From Clostridia bacterium (GTDB taxonomy: Bacteria > Bacillota > Clostridia > Oscillospirales > CAG-272): a stretch of DNA of 5,613 nt. Each line of letters starts with the position of its first letter. Within the stretch, counting starts at the first letter, position 1. Below are positions 5,341-5,613 of the stretch, one piece after another. The notes beneath the pieces are model-generated. The model was not told where the DNA came from. It was given only the letters and a program-made list of their open reading frames with translations, and did not search any database. The translations under genes were made by a program, and so were the position numbers. Location: assembly GCA_029010655.1 (NCBI GenBank), contig JAQXKW010000129.1, positions 1 to 5,613 on the forward strand, written 5' to 3'.

Positions 5341-5613
5341 TTATACGGACATTATTTCCTTATTCTTTGCGTCTGTTACTGCGTCGATTTCCTTAATGTA
5401 CTTATCTGTAAGGTCCTGACATGCCTTTTCGCTCTGCTTTTGCTCGTCCTCCGTCATTTCGGAGTTTTTCTTCATGTCCTTTGCCTTATCGATTGCCTCG
5501 CGGCGGATGTTGCGGACGGAAACCTTTGCTTCCTCGCCCATCTTTGCGATCTGCTTTGTCATTTCGCGGCGGCGTTCCTCGGTAGGCTGAGGGAAGCCGA
5601 GACGGATTACCTT
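5341..5613 (-). CDS. frr: ribosome recycling factor, C-terminal part
   Basis: The open frame fills 5613-5341 without a stop and gives the last 90 residues of ribosome recycling factor (usual length about 185), which with EF-G splits post-termination ribosomes. It opens with KVIRLGFPQPTEERR, matching the family's 'R-[LV]-x-[FL]-P-x-x-TEERR' hinge. It continues with EEAKVSVRNIRREAIDK, then MTEDE, and ends DLTDKYIKEIDAV with final IMSV before TAA. These are the helices of the long three-helix bundle of domain I. FPQPTEERR differs from the common P-P-L-T form by Q and P. The true start lies outside the window; internal ATGs such as the one near 5562 are not starts, since conserved sequence continues upstream of it. 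The gene order implies pyrH further upstream, by analogy with other Firmicutes. Confidence 0.96.
   Translation of the reverse strand, partial: KVIRLGFPQPTEERRREMTKQIAKMGEEAKVSVRNIRREAIDKAKDMKKNSEMTEDEQKQSEKACQDLTDKYIKEIDAVTDAKNKEIMSV

Noticed and set aside
1..5613. A new defence, mobile or biosynthetic system
   Set aside because: All coding space is filled by seven well-known housekeeping genes in a standard Firmicutes order. I saw no transposase, integrase, repeat array, tRNA or unexplained open frame.

Overview
The window is a compact, one-directional block of housekeeping genes, all read on the minus strand. Transcription runs from high to low coordinates in the order frr (3' part), uppS, cdsA, dxr, rseP, ispG, polC (5' part). 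This order is typical of low-GC Gram-positive bacteria (Firmicutes/Bacillota), and a PolC-type replicase at its end supports the same phylum. The protein style and fairly balanced base composition suggest a gut-type Clostridia member, perhaps the Oscillospiraceae/Ruminococcaceae side. That finer placement is inference.

Layout from the transcriptional start side. Positions 5341-5613 hold the last 90 codons of ribosome recycling factor. A 116-base gap with a strong GC-rich stem-loop follows, then uppS (4484-5224). An 84-base gap carries a terminator-like stem, a small hairpin and an A/T-rich leader with no visible Shine-Dalgarno, and then cdsA (3566-4399). From there genes are tightly packed: 27 bases made of a 13-base tandem repeat to dxr (2366-3538); 24 bases to rseP (1310-2341, TTG start with a good Shine-Dalgarno); a 1-base TGATG overlap to ispG (237-1310); and 1 base to polC (1-235, running off the window). 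No stretch over 300 bases lacks a gene.

The genes link isoprenoid and envelope synthesis to translation and replication. Dxr and IspG are the second and the sixth (penultimate) enzymes of the MEP pathway to IPP/DMAPP. UppS turns those units into undecaprenyl diphosphate, the lipid carrier for cell wall synthesis. CdsA makes CDP-diacylglycerol for phospholipids, and RseP is a membrane site-2 protease. Frr recycles ribosomes and PolC is the main replicative polymerase.

I see no mobile element, CRISPR array, tRNA, rRNA or novel gene system. The points worth a second look are small: a perfect 24-base palindrome inside dxr, the 13-base triplication at the cdsA/dxr junction, two intergenic stem-loops, an apparently SD-less cdsA start, and a Cys at a normally Ser substrate-binding position in Dxr.
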